Of a stretch of DNA of 64,000 bases, positions 21,261-33,464 are shown one piece after another. The position numbers and the translations under genes were made by a program. The stretch spans positions 806,001 to 870,000 of the forward strand of contig JANFOE010000191.1 of NCBI GenBank assembly GCA_025667525.1, given 5' to 3'. The notes beneath the pieces were generated by a model. That model searched no databases and was not told the DNA's origin. It saw only the letters and a list, made by a program, of their open reading frames with translations. Origin of the DNA: Glebionis coronaria. Taxonomy: Eukaryota; Streptophyta; Magnoliopsida; Asterales; Asteraceae. Position 1 is the first letter of the stretch; each line of letters opens with the position of its first letter.

Positions 21261-24255
21261 TGTAACACCCCATTTTGGAAATGTAAATATCACAGAAATT
21301 ATGGCGTGTCATCAAAGCATACAAGGAAAAATGTCTAAACATTACTTGACCATAAAAAGGAAAATACCGGAATCAAACATCGATAGTCCAAAAGTAAAGC
21401 TCATCACACACAAACATATTATAATAAAGAAAAGGACTAAACAATGTCCAAAGCATAAGTATCATAAGAAAGGAAATGCATAATGTAAAAAAGGCTAGAC
21501 AGCTTCCAGTCCATATGCACGTACTCTTAGTGTCTACGAGCTCCCTGAGTACCTGCCGTTTTGGGAACATAGAAAAGGAAAACGGCTGAGCAAATACGCT
21601 CAGTGCACGGATGTACAATAAAGCATGAATAGGATAATCATATAACATAATAACAGCGGAAGAAAACTAAGTCTCGAGTAACCTGGTTAAGTCTTAAATA
21701 AACTGGTTTAATAGTTTGAAAGTCTTATGTTTATCTTATAAAAACTGTTTGTCATATTTTACCATTAGCCAATATAGGTCATGAAAATCCACCGTGCATG
21801 AATACTTGGAGGGGTGACCTCATCATGCAAATTAGAGGGGCTACCTCTAATTTAATATACTGGTTTTTGGGTAGGAGGGATCAGCTCCTTGTGAAGGATG
21901 CAAGGCACACACCACATTCACCATGTAATCCTGATTAAAAACATGTAACTAGGATGCACCCATACGCCCCACATGATAAATATAAATAAATGGCCAAAAG
22001 CTGAAGGGACGCCACGAGCAATCACTCCGTCGTGGTGAAGTCATAACATCAGTGCCTCTAATGTTATGGTTATGGTACCTCCATAACTAGGTGAAACTGG
22101 TCATGCATGTATATGGCTATAGGTAATCTTATTTAAACATAAGCAATCAAACTCATAACTTATACTACGGGAAAACAATTGGCTGCATACGGGGAATCCT
22201 AATAAGGAAAGAATGTCCATACTGAAAGGACGGCAATCCGTACCTTATGTCCAGTGAACGAGAAAGACGAACTGCGAGGAATCCTACTTCTGAATCACTA
22301 GTGCTACATAAATACGTACATGAATGAGTATCTGCTTACCAAATACATAGCTGGTTTTATGTCATGTCTTAGCTTATTTTATGTGTTCTTACCATGTTTT
22401 ACTGTTTCTAAGCCTTAAACTGTGTTTTATCTTATATTCTGTTTAATCTGATTAAGTATTTCTAGTATTTCATGTGTTATTATACTTACTGTGTAATAAT
22501 AAGTAACTTTCCAAAAATAGCAGGTTTCCTAAAATAGAAAGTTTCCAAAAATAGAAAGTTTTCAAAAATAGAAAGTTTCCAAAAATAGAAAGTTACCAAA
22601 AATAGAAAGTTTCCAAAAATAGAAAGTTTCCAAAAATAGAAAGTTTCCAAAAATAGAAAGTTTCCAAAAATAGATTTACTGCTTAAAATAGATAATTTTC
22701 TAAAAATAGAAAGTTTCCATAAATAGATTAGCTGCCTTAATTAAATAAGTTTCCACAAAAAGATTAGCTGCCTGAAATAAATAAGTTTCTAAAAATTGAA
22801 GGTTTCCATAAATAGATTAGTTGCCTTATTTAATTAAGTTTCTAAAAATAGAAAGTTTCCATAATTAGAAATAAGCTGATTAAATAAGCTAAGTATCTAA
22901 GCCTAAGTGTTTTCATGATTATTTTCTAAGTCATATGATATAGTGTATAGTTTAATAATTATTTCATGTAATTAAATTAAACTATAGGTTAAAATATTTA
23001 ATTAAAGTATACATGTTTTTAATTAAATAAGTTAAATACTTAGGTTAAAATATGTATTATTATATATTAATAATATAACCTAAGTCATGTTAATTAAATA
23101 ATTATATCCATGGTTTTAAAATAATTAATTAATTATAAGTCTTAAATATATAAATACTTAGGTTAAAATAATTTCATGATCATTAATAATCAAATAACCT
23201 AAGTCATGTTATTAAATTAATCACATTACTTTATTAATTTAATTTTAACATAAGATCATAAACATAAAAAAACTAACATACACCATGAACCGGGTCTAGA
23301 CTAAAAAGCATGAACCAGACATGAAATCGACATCGTACCCCGAACCAACTCGGGGTACCCCTTGTTTCATTGCTGTCGTGGGACCCACACACACCAACCA
23401 AGACCATATAGTCTTGGTGGTGGTCGGCTTGGCAAACCGAAACCCGTTCGGGTTCGGTTGCAGCCTGCGGCCAAAACAAACACCCCTTAAAAACAACCTT
23501 TTGATTTTATTTAACACCAAAACATGTTAGATCTATGCTTAATTATTATGTTTTTGTAAAAACATCTCATGTTATTGATTTATAAAAAAATTAAATCAAA
23601 AGAAAAGGTGTAAAAAGGTTTTATCGAATTCGTGGATCAAGAGGACGAAGAACCAACACGATTAATCACTAAAACTTCAAGATCCAGGATCAAAAATCAC
23701 CTTCTATGGTGGTTGTAGGGTGGCGGCACAAAATACAAGGAAGAGAAGGTTTTAGGTTTTCTTAAAATCTTCTGTGAATGTTTAATTGAGTAGTAAAAAT
23801 AAACATAACCCCCTTTAATAAATTTGACAAATGGGCTTGGCCCATTTGTCCTTGTTGGCCGCGGGTAGGGACCCCACTTGGGGTACCCGTACCTTTTTCC
23901 GTGTCTCGTTATTAAGTTAAACGTTTGTGATTATTTATGTTCGTGTTTTAAATGTTCTCGTTACGTAAATACCGTGATCTAATATATTTAGTTACGCTCG
24001 TAATAAATATATATACATAATTAATAATAGTTCGTGTTTTAATTACGTTCATGATTTCATGATCGCATGTTCGTGATTAATTATCGTCAATAATTATTAC
24101 ATGATCGTGCGTAGTAAATACTTATCGTGTTCTAACACGTACGTAATGCGTAAACTCCTAACACGTAATCGTAATCATGCTATATTAGGAAAGTTTTAAT
24201 CTAGTACGTACGATACTAAGGGTACTATGCATGGTAAAAGCATGCGGGTTTTACA
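21261..24255 (-). repeat. Gypsy 1 3' LTR (2,995 bp)
   Basis: On the plus strand it begins TGTAACACCCC and ends GGGTTTTACA. It is collinear with 29391-32352; the 33-base length difference is close to two extra 17-bp units in the internal minisatellite. Confidence 0.92.
22511..22680. repeat. 17-bp minisatellite in Gypsy 1 3' LTR, about 9 units
   Basis: Near-exact tandem units AAAATAGAAAGTTTCCA. Looser relatives (AAATAGATTAGCTGCC and similar) continue to about 22870. The partner LTR has about 7 units. Confidence 0.85.
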
Positions 24256-24269
24256 ACTCTTCCCCCCTA
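24256..24269 (-). other. Polypurine tract of Gypsy 1
   Basis: The minus strand reads TAGGGGGGAAGAGT immediately before the 3' LTR start TGTAAAACCC. Confidence 0.85.
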
Positions 24270-24332
24270 AAAAGAATAATTCGTCCCCGAATTATAGATA
24301 AAGTAAACTGGAAAAGAAGAACATACCCGAAT

Positions 24333-27300
24333 TCAAAATATGAAATGAGGGTAAGAAGCCCGGATAGACTCCTCTGTTTCCCAAGTGGCTTCCCGCTCGG
24401 TATGATCCCTCCATAGAATTTTGACGAATGGAATCATCTTCTTTCTCATGACTCGTTCTTGTCTGTCAAGAACTCGTTCGGGTTCTTCTATAAAAGTGAG
24501 ATCTTCACGTATCTGTTCCAGTAGATACTGAACCATGTGAAGGGGATGATACTGGTACCCTCTGAGTAAGGACACATGAAACACATTGTGCACATGCGAA
24601 AGCTGCGGAGGTAACGCCAATCGGTAAGATACTTCACCGACTCGTTCAATGATATCAAACGGTCCGATGAAACGAGGACTGAGCTTCCCTTTAATCCCGA
24701 AGCGTCTAACACCACGTGCCGGCGAAACCTTAAGGAAGACGTGATCTCCTACATTAAAGTGTATATCCCTACGATGCTTATCGGCGTAACTCTTCTGACG
24801 TAACCGTGCCTCCTGAATCTTCTGCTTAGCTACTGCGATCTTCTCATTTGTCATATCTAGGATTTCCGGTCCTTCGAGTGTTCGCTCGCCAACCTGATCC
24901 CAGCAGATTGGGGCGCGACACTTTCTGCCATACAACATCTCAAATGGAGCACACTTGATGCTTGCGTGCCAACTGTTGTTGTATGCAAACTCTACCAAAC
25001 AGATGTATTCGTGCCAATCACCCGTCCATTCCAACGCACATGACCTCAACATATCCTCCAAGGTCTGAATGGTTCGCTCCGACTGTCCGTCCGTTTGAGG
25101 ATGAAAAGCCGTGCTAAGTATAAGTTGTGATTTTGTCCATGGTGATTTTGTAGGCGGAAGACCGGTAACAAAATCCATGGTGATTTTGTCCCACTTCCAC
25201 TCTGGAATATCTAACGGTTGAAGGAGACCGCCAGATCGCTGATGCTCGATCTTAACCTGCTAGCAGGTAAGACATTTGGAGACGTAAGTGGCCACATCCT
25301 GTTTATACCACTCCACCAAAAGTACTGCTTGATGTCATGGTACATCTTAGTCGAACCAGGATGTATCGAGAATGGGGAGCTATGAGCTTCAGCTAACAAA
25401 GCTTCCTGGAGTTCTTGGTCATCAGGAACACAAAGTCTCGTGCCCTGCCATACGATACCATTTGCATCTACTCTGAATTCTGTCTGCTTCTCCAAATTTT
25501 GTACTATCGCCCAGATTTCTCCGTCATCCTTCTGAGCTTCCTTGATCTTAGATAGCAACTCGGGTTCTACTCTAAGATTAGCCCAGTAACCGTGCTTTCC
25601 ACGTACCATGTACTCGATGTCTAGTCGCTCCAAGTCTCTTATGATTTCCTCTTCGATTCTAATGCCGTTGATCATTCCGGACTTCCTGCTAAGCGCATCT
25701 GCTACTACATTTGCCTTTCTGGGATGATATTGTAGATTAATGTCATAATCCTTCAACAGCTCTAACCATCTCCTCTGCCTCATGTTCAATTCATGCTGAG
25801 TGAAGATATACTTCAAGCTCTTGTGGTCCGTGAAAATGTCACATGGTTCTCCATATAAGTAGTGCCTCCATATCTTCAATGCAAACACGACTGCAGCAAG
25901 TTCCAGATCATGCGTGGGGTAATTTTCTTCATAAGGCTTAAGCTGCCGTGAAGCGTACGCGATCACTTTCCCATGTTGCATGAGAACACAGCCAAGTCCC
26001 TTCCCCGATGCATCGCTGTAGATTTGAAATCCACCCGTACCAGATGGTAGAGTAAGAATAGGTGCAGATACTAGCTTCTGCTTCAGGTCTTCAAAGCTCT
26101 TCTCTCGATCTTCAGTCCAGACGAATTTCTCCCCTTTCCGCATCAGTTTGGTCAATGGTAGTGCTAGGCGGGAAAAGTTCTCCACGAACCTACGGTAATA
26201 GCCAGCTAAGCCTAAGAAACTACGGACTTCCGTCGCTGATGTCGGCCTTGGCCACTTAGTAATGGCCTCAACCTTCGCTAGATCCATAGTGATTCCTTCT
26301 GCTGATACAATGTGACCTAAGAATGCCACCTTTTCTAACCAGAACTCACACTTAGAGAATTTAGCATACAGCTGCTTCTGGCGAAGAATCTATAGTACTG
26401 TACGAAGATGGTCTTCGTGTTCCTCCTTGGACTTTGAGAAAATCAGGATGTCATCGATGAAAACAATGACGAACTTGTCCAGAATTTCATGGAAGATTCT
26501 GTTCATCAAATCCATGAACACTGCTGGAGCATTTTTGTCAGGCTAAATGGCATAACTACAAACTCGTAGTGGCCATAACAGGTACGAAAGGCAGTCTTAG
26601 CGATGTCCTGCTCTTTGACCCGTAGCTGATGATAGCCTGACCTAAGATCAATCTTGGAAAAGCGTTTGGCCCCTTGGAGTTGGTCAAACAGATCGTCGAT
26701 GCGCGGCGGTGGATACCTATTCCGAATGGTAATCTTGTTGAGCTCGCGATAGTCTATGCAAAGACGCATACTGCCGTCCTTCTTCTTAACAAACAAGACC
26801 GGTGCGCCCCATGGAGATGCGCTCGGTCGAATGAAACCTCGTTCAAGAAGTTCTTGCAGTTGATCCTTCAGCTCCTTCAGCTCTATGGGAGCCATGCGAT
26901 AAGGAGCCTTGGAGATTGGTTCAGCTCCTAGAACCAGCTCGATACTGAATTCCACTTCTCGTGCATGTGGTATGCCCGGAAGTTCTGCTGGAAACACATC
27001 TTGGAATTACGACACTATAGGTTGATCCTGAATCGATGGAGATTCAGCATCCATGTCGTGAACCGTAGCTAGATAACCCTCGCAGCCATGTGACAGTAGT
27101 GCACGCGCTTGCAGGGTGGATATGACTTGTACAGACCGTCCGGGTATGAACCCATTATGAATGTACTCTAGTGCATTGACATCACCGAAGATAACTTGAT
27201 ATGAATGGCAGTCTATGGTAGCATGATACTTGGATAGCCAATCCATGCCGAAAATCATGTCAAAGTCATTCATGTCCAGCGAAAGTGCGCCGACAGGTCG

Positions 27301-27636
27301 AACCTTATCATCAAATTCTAGGGGAAGACTCTTGTATACATGGGTGATTAATACAGAGTCCCTCAAAGGCGTGGAAATAGTAAGCCTATTTTCTAGTGGC
27401 AAGGGAGGCATCCTAGTGTTCTTAGCATAAGCAGTAGAAATAACCGAGTGAGTAGCACCCGTATCGAAAAGAACACATGCAGCTTGACCATACATATACA
27501 AGATTCCAGTGATGGTACCTGTAGACTTGTTGGCCTGGTCTCGAGATGTCGTGTAGACACGCCCGGCAGTAGGAGGCGGCTTGGTATCAGCATGTCCTGA
27601 TGTACCCTCCATCTCGCCCTTATGGCAATCCTTCAT
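24333..27636 (-). pseudogene. Gypsy 1 protease, RT, RNase H, integrase, broken
   Basis: Protease: LFDTGATHSVIS (about 27470) and [15 protein letters not shown] (about 27250). A TAA at 27007 precedes RT, which shows [20 protein letters not shown] and [13 protein letters not shown] 2-base insertion near 26537 shifts the frame just before [10 protein letters not shown] (about 26460), and a TAG follows near 26391. RNase [15 protein letters not shown] and [12 protein letters not shown]. The integrase zinc region is shifted near 25300. The core jumps from MDFVTGLPPTKS to [13 protein letters not shown], missing roughly 80 residues including the second catalytic Asp. The C-terminus has the GPFDIIERVGEVSYRLALP region and ends VKILWRDHTEREATWE, a chromodomain-like remnant. 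Confidence 0.9.
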
Positions 27637-27767
27637 AATATGGCCAGGAAGACCACACTTGAAGCACGCATCAGTATTACGGCGACATGGTCCTGGGTGC
27701 CTATGGTGGCAAGTAGAGCAAAGAGGATGAGTGTATCCTCCAGGAGGTGCTCTGGCTGGCTGGGAAC

Positions 27768-27840
27768 CTGATAAAACATTTTACATAAGACATGGTAATT
27801 GGGTACAAAGGACAAAGCGGATAATCGTAAGATTAAATAC
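27768..27840 (-). other. Intron 3 in Gypsy 1 gag (73 bp)
   Basis: Donor TG|GTATTTAATC, acceptor TTTTATCAG|G. AT-rich, phase 1; removal joins SRPAITG to SQPARAPPGG in frame ahead of the zinc knuckles. Confidence 0.78.
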
Positions 27841-27905
27841 CAGTGATAGCTGGACGGCTAGGCTGTGAACCTCTTTGGTTCTAGTCCCTACCGTTTCCAT
27901 GGTTC

Positions 27906-27979
27906 CTGGTAGAAGTTTGCTAAAGTGTCAGAATATGAGTTATAGCATAAAACATAAGGAATTGCGTAAGTATTAGGAC
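27906..27979 (-). other. Intron 2 in Gypsy 1 gag (74 bp)
   Basis: Donor AG|GTCCTAAT, acceptor TTCTACCAG|G. AT-rich, phase 2; removal joins exon 2 (NNAGHSNNSR) to exon 3 in frame. The donor beyond GT is weak. Confidence 0.75.
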
Positions 27980-28129
27980 CTGCTGTTGTTGGAGTGCCCA
28001 GCGTTGTTACGGTGATTGTCATTACCGCCACGCCTATCCGTAGCAGAATAGTCGTTAGTCTGACTGTTTCCCTTGGGCTGATGAGGCTGCTGCTGAGAAG
28101 CCGGCTGAGACCGGTCCCCAGTTTTCTTC

Positions 28130-28209
28130 CTGGAAGATACATTTAAGAGATGAATAATTGACATATGGAAAATATACGGATTGGTTACCGATTGAATACG
28201 AAGGTTTAC
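28130..28209 (-). other. Intron 1 in Gypsy 1 gag (80 bp)
   Basis: The minus strand reads AG|GTAAACC at the donor and ATCTTCCAG|G at the acceptor. The interior is clearly more AT-rich than the flanking exons and carries a stop directly after the donor. Phase 2; removal restores the frame. Confidence 0.8.
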
Positions 28210-28934
28210 CTCTTGTCGGGTCTTTTAGCTTCCCCGAACTCATCTCTCTCCTGCAGCATCTCCATCTTTCGTGCTGCATCGGCCACTTGTGCTACAGTGT
28301 TGAACGTATCACACACCAGATTGTTTGCGACCGATGTGCGAAGAGCCCATCTAAATTGATGTGCCTGCTCTTCAGGAGTACCTGCTGCCGCACCAAGGAA
28401 ACCAGCCAAGCGAAGAAAGCGCTGCATAAACTCGTTGCTATTCTCCCCAGCTCTCTGTCGGATCCCATGGTACTCTCTCTTGAGCTTGTCCGGTTCAGCC
28501 TTGGGAAAGAACTACTCTATCACCCTGTCCTTGAACTGAGCCCAAGTCAAACCAGCAACCCACTCATCACCATCTTATGATTGCATCAATGCTAACCACC
28601 AGTTGAGTACATCGCCTTCGAACCGATAGCATGCCAACCTCGCCTTGTACGCGGGGTCACAGCCCATAGCATTGAAAATCTTCTTGATGTGAGCCAACCA
28701 GCTTTCAGCATCGCTGGGGCTATCTGTCTTCTCAAAAGCTCGAGGGCGGAGCTTGTTGAATCTCTCCAGCCATACTGCTAATGTCACTGGAGGAGGAGGA
28801 GGTGGCTGATTGTGCTGCTGATTGTTGGCAGCTTGAACTTCAGCCGTGATGTCATTCCTCAGTTGAGGAAGCAAGGCTTGCATGGCAGCCTGAATTGCAG
28901 CATTGAGCTGCTCCTGTTCGCGTGTGAGAACCAT

Positions 28935-29373
28935 CTGACAGTATAACATAAAAAATATGATTAAACAGATCAAAACATAAAATATAAATATATACATGAA
29001 AAAAAATTTATACTAAAATTTCACGAGAAATATTTTATGCAAGAAAATGTTGTGTATGAATGCATGATGCAGTTTTATGAAAACTTTTATATGCTCGAGA
29101 GTGAACGCCTCTGGTCAGTTCACCCAAAACAAAAGACATAGCAAGGGGACGCCTATGGGTCGGTCCCAGATCTAAAAGTTTCGATAAAACACATGCGACT
29201 AAATAGGGCCAGTCCTGTACCAACCATTACTTAGTCAAAAACCCTGCAACAATGACATGTATATGTATGCTTAAAAATGATGAATGCATGAAAACAACTG
29301 TCAGTTCTAGGAAGACCGTAGTGACTACCCACTAATCACAGGTCATATTTGAGAGCCTACAAGTCGAAGCCTT
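28935..29373 (-). other. Gypsy 1 leader between PBS and gag
   Basis: Non-coding leader of about 440 bases. It is AT-rich near the ATG and contains an inverted CTCGAGAGTGAACGCC segment near 29095. No ORF is recognised. Confidence 0.6.
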
Positions 29374-29385
29374 GGCTCTGATACC
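29374..29385 (-). other. Gypsy 1 primer-binding site, initiator tRNA-Met
   Basis: The minus strand reads GGGTATCAGAGC, one mismatch from the canonical TGGTATCAGAGC, five bases inside the 5' LTR. Confidence 0.85.
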
Positions 29386-29390
29386 CTAAT

Positions 29391-32352
29391 TGTAACACCC
29401 CATTTTGGAAATGGAAATATCACAGAAATTATGGCGTGTCATCAAAGCATACAAGGAAAAATGTTTAAACATTACTTGACCATAAAAAGGAAAATACCAG
29501 AATCAAACATCGGTAGTCCAAAAGTAAAGCTCATCACACACAAACATAGTATAATAAAGAAAAGGACTAAACAATGTCCAAAGCATAAGTATCATAAGAA
29601 AGGAAATGCATATTGTAAAGAAGGCTAGGCAGCTTCCTGTCCATATGCACGTACTCTTAGTGTCTACGAGCGTCCTTGAGTACCTGCCGTTTTGGGAACA
29701 TAGAAAAGGAAAACGGCTGAGCAAATACGCTCAGTGTACGGATATACAATAAAGCATGAATAGGATAAGCATATAACATAATAACAGCGGAAGAAAACTA
29801 AGTCCTGAGTAACCTGGTTAAGTCTTAAATAAACTGGTTTAATAGTTTGAAAGTCTTATGTTTATCTTATAAAAACTGTTTGTCATATTTTACCATTAGC
29901 CAATATAGGTCATGAAAATCCACCGTGCATGAATACTTGGAGGGGTGACCTCATCATGCAAATTAGAGGGGCTGTCTGTAATTTAATATACTGGTTTTTG
30001 GGTAGGAGGGATCAACTCCTTGTGAAGGATGCAAGGCACACACCACATTCACCATGTAATCCTGAATAAAACATGTAACTAGGATGCACCCATACGCCCC
30101 ACATGATAAATATAAATAAATGGCCAAAAGCTGAAGGGACGCCACGAGCAATCACTTCGCCGTGGTGAAGTCATAACATCAGTGCCTCTAATGTTATGGT
30201 TATGGTACCTCCATAACTAGGTGAAACTGGTCATGCATGTATATGGCTATAGGTAATCTTAATTAAACATAAGCAATCAAACTCATAACTTATACTACGG
30301 GAAAACAGTTGGCTGCATACGGGGAATCCTAATAAGGAAAGAATGTCCATACTGAAAGGACGGGAATTCGTACCTTATGTCCAGTGAACGAGAAAGACGA
30401 ACTGCGAGGAATCCTACTTCCGAATCACTAGTGCTACATAAATACGTACATGAATAAGTATCTGCTTACCAAATACATAGTTGGTTTTATGTCATGTCTT
30501 AGCTTATTTTATGTGTTCTTACCATGTTTTACTGTTTCTAAGCCTTAAAGTGTGTTTTATCTTATATTCTGTTTAATCTGATTAAGTATTTCTGGTATTT
30601 CATGTGTTATTATACTTACTGTGAAATAATAAGTAACTTTCCAAAAATAGCAGGTTTCCAAAAATAGAAAGTTTCCAAAAATAGAAAGTTTCCAAAAATA
30701 GAAAGTTACTAAAAATAGAAAGTTTCCAAAAATAGAAAGTTTCCAAAAATAGAAAGTTTCCAAAAATAGATTTACTGCTTAAAATAGATAAGTTTCTAAA
30801 AATAGAAAGTTTCCATAAATAGATTAGCTGCCTTAATTAAATAAGTTTCCATAAACAGATTAGCTGCCTGAAATAAATAAGTTTCTAAAAATAGAAGGTT
30901 TCCATAAATAGATTAGCTGCCTTATTTAATTAAGTCTCTAAAAATAGAAAGTTTCCATAATTAGAAATAAGCTGATTAAATAAGCTAAGTATCTAAGCCT
31001 AAGTGTTTTCATGATTATTTTCTAAGTCATATGATATAGTGTATAGTTTAATAATTATTTCATGTAATTAAATTAAACTATAGGTTAAAATATTTAATTA
31101 AAATATACATGTTTTTAATTAAATAAGTTAAATACTTAGGTTAAAATATGTATTATTATATATTAATAATATAACCTAAGTCATGTTAATTAATTAATTA
31201 TATCCATGGTTTTAAAATAATTAATTAATTATAAGTCTTAAATATATAAATACTTAGGTTAAAATAATTTCATGATCATTAATAATTAAATAACCTAAGT
31301 CATGTTATTAAATTAATCACATTACTTTATTAATTTAATTTTAACATAAGATCATAAACATAAAAAAAACTAACATACACCATGAATCAGATCTAGACTA
31401 AAAAACATGAAACGGACATGAAATCGACACCGTACCCCGAACCAACTCGGGGTACCCCTTGTTTCATTGCTGCCGTGGGACCCACACGCACCAACCAAGA
31501 CCATATGGTCTTGGTGGTGGTCGGCTTAGCAAACCGAAACCCATTCGGGTTCGGTTGCAGCCTGCGGCCGAAACAAACACCCCTTAAAAACAACCTTTTG
31601 ATTTTATTTAACACCAAAATATGTTAGATCTATGCTTAATTATTATGTTTTTGTAAAAACATCTCATGTTCTTGATTTATAAAAAAATTAAATCAAAATA
31701 AAAGGTGTAAAAAGGTTTTACCGAATTCGTGGATCAAGAGGACGAAGAACCAACACGATTAATCACTAAAACTTCAAGATCCAGGATCAAAAATCACCTT
31801 CGATGGTGGTTGTAGGGTGGCGGCACAAAAGACAAGGAAGAGGAGGTTTTAGGTTTTCTTAAAATCTTCTGTGAATGTTTAATTGAGTAGTAAAAATAAA
31901 CATAACCCCCTTTAGTAAATTTGACAAATGGGCTTGGCCCATTTGTCCTTGTTGGTCGCGGGTAGGGACCGCACTTGGGGTACCCGTACCTTTTTCCGTG
32001 TCTCGTTATTAAGTTAAACGTTTGTGATTATTTATGTTCGTGTTTTATATGTTCTCGTTACGTAAATACCGTGATCTAATATATTTAATTACGCTCGTAA
32101 TAAATATATATACGTAATTAATAATAGTTCGTGTTTTAATTACGTTCATGATTTCATGATCGCATGTTCGTGATTAATTATCGTCAATAATTATTACATG
32201 ATCGTGCGTAGTAAATACTTATCGTGTTCTAAGACGTACGTAATACGTAAACTCCTAACACGTAATCGTAATCATGCTATATTAGGAAAGTTTTAATCTA
32301 GTACGTACGATCCTAAGGGTACTATGCATGCTAAAAGCATGCGGGTTTTACA
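29391..32352 (-). repeat. Gypsy 1 5' LTR (2,962 bp)
   Basis: Collinear with 21261-24255 with scattered substitutions and small indels; clearly older than the Gypsy 2 LTR pair. Confidence 0.92.
30643..30775. repeat. 17-bp minisatellite in Gypsy 1 5' LTR, about 7 units
   Basis: Same AAAATAGAAAGTTTCCA unit as at 22511-22680, with about two units fewer. Confidence 0.85.
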
Positions 32353-33464
32353 CTTTAATTTGGGGACGAGTCAGGCTCGTGACTCGGTTAATATATACAA
32401 GCGCTTTTTGGGAGGCAACCAAATTATCTATCTATCTTTACCTGTTTTCACCATAAGTGTAGGGGGAGCCCCGTTGGTGTTTCTTGTTTTCTTTCTTATC
32501 ATGTGCAGGGGTTAGAGCTTCAAAGACACACTCTTGATGACTTTTGACGACCCATGATTCCGTGTTCCCGTCTTCCCGGTTCTATCCTAAACTCTTTTCG
32601 ATTCACTATTTTATATTTCTCAATATTAAAATAGGAATCTCGTTAGTTGTCTCTTCCTTAGCAAGATTTAAATAACGTGCACAATGTCCTAAGTGTAGGG
32701 GAGTTCACTCCCACATGCTTAAACATTGGGGACAATGTTTATATCAAGTGTAGGGGGACTTCTAGCGAAGTTAAGTGGCCTTTTCCTTGTATTTGTCCTC
32801 ATTTTAACCGGAAAATCAATTTTTCGACATTTTTCAAAATTTTTGATCTATTTTGGCCTATTAGTTTTTCCCTTTGTATAGTTATTTTGTTTCTTTACTA
32901 GAATATATTTTAATAAAGTGGTTTTAATTTTCAAACGTTGTGAATCTTTTGACTCAACCCGAGTTTACTTATCTAAGTCTACTCTAGCTAGTATCCTTAA
33001 CATGTTTAAGTCAAGTTTTGCTAGGCTTTTATATAGGGAGCTATAAAACGCGAAAGTCTTAACTCTCACGGGTTAAGAACAAGAACTTTTCGCAAGTTCC
33101 TATAATTGATCCTAGAGAGTTGTTTATCAAGGGAACTTTAAAATGCGAATTCTAAAACTTGAAAAAGTCTAAGAGTTTGCAAGATTCTATAGACGACTCG
33201 AAAACCAAAAACTTTAATTTAATAGGCTAAGCATCCACGAGTCTCATTCCTTGAGATTTTAAATTGTGGAGAACGAGAGATGATAGAGTCAATTATAAGT
33301 TTGGTATTCTTTCGTGAATTTATGTGAGTTAATTATAAGCCTATTCTCCCATCGCTTGCTAATAAATTTATCTACAATAAATAAGGTTGTACGATTTGAA
33401 AAGTTACTTAGCTTCTAGCCCAAGTTCGTTTAAAAGTTGCTCGGTATGGATTAGAGTTCATAGC
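32353..33464 (+). mobile_element. Athila element 1, 3' tail, first part
   Basis: It begins inside the sequence usual just after Athila pol (GCGCTTTTTGGGAGGCAACC near 32400). It then carries AAGTGTAGGGG words at about 32452, 32690 and 32748, in the same order and spacing as the tail of Athila 2 (55240, 55451, 55505). Conserved blocks such as GGCTAAGCATCCAC and GAGAGATGATAGAG also align with 55883-55945. No coding region remains; the element body to the left is replaced by Gypsy 1. Gypsy 2 interrupts the tail at 33465. Confidence 0.75.

Larger units (their letters stand above)
27637..28934 (-). pseudogene. Gypsy 1 gag, four exons, with decayed stops
   Basis: ATG at 28934 (MVLTREQEQLNAAIQAAMQ). 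Exon 1 is 28934-28210 and holds the capsid region (WLERFNKLRPRAFEK, DPAYKARLACYRFEGDVLNWW, EYHGIRQRAGE) with two stops (near 28575 and 28513). Exon 2 is 28129-27980 (Gln/Asn-rich linker). Exon 3 is 27905-27841, with one TAG. Exon 4 runs from 27767 into pol, with knuckles CSTCHHRHPGPC and CFKCGLPGHIMKDC. The frame changes between exons exactly as the intron phases (2, 2, 1) require. Gag and pol appear to be one continuous frame after splicing, as in other Tekay-like elements. Confidence 0.82.
21261..32352 (-). mobile_element. Gypsy 1, Tekay-like chromovirus with ~3-kb LTRs and spliced gag
   Basis: Reading right to left: 5' LTR (29391-32352), PBS (29374-29385), gag with three introns, protease, RT, RNase H, integrase, C-terminal remnant, PPT (24256-24269), 3' LTR (21261-24255). 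Flanks are CTTTT on the left and CTTTA on the right, 4 of 5 matching, so the target duplication is only probable. The left flank is LTR X and the right flank is an Athila tail, so the insertion site may also mark a rearrangement. Many stops and frameshifts and an integrase deletion make it inactive. Confidence 0.9.

Noticed and set aside
22511..22870. Regular short repeats resembling a CRISPR array
   Set aside because: Units are directly adjacent without unique spacers, lie in a plant LTR, and there are no cas genes; it is a minisatellite.
23273..31627. Open frames of about 70 codons on both strands near 23273-23530 and 31393-31627, repeated twice
   Set aside because: They recur only because they lie in the two LTRs of Gypsy 1. 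No motif, and frame integrity is not better than chance in a GC-richer patch.
21256..32357. CTTTT/CTTTA as a confirmed target duplication of Gypsy 1
   Set aside because: One mismatch and low-complexity sequence, with unrelated elements on the two sides; recorded only as probable.
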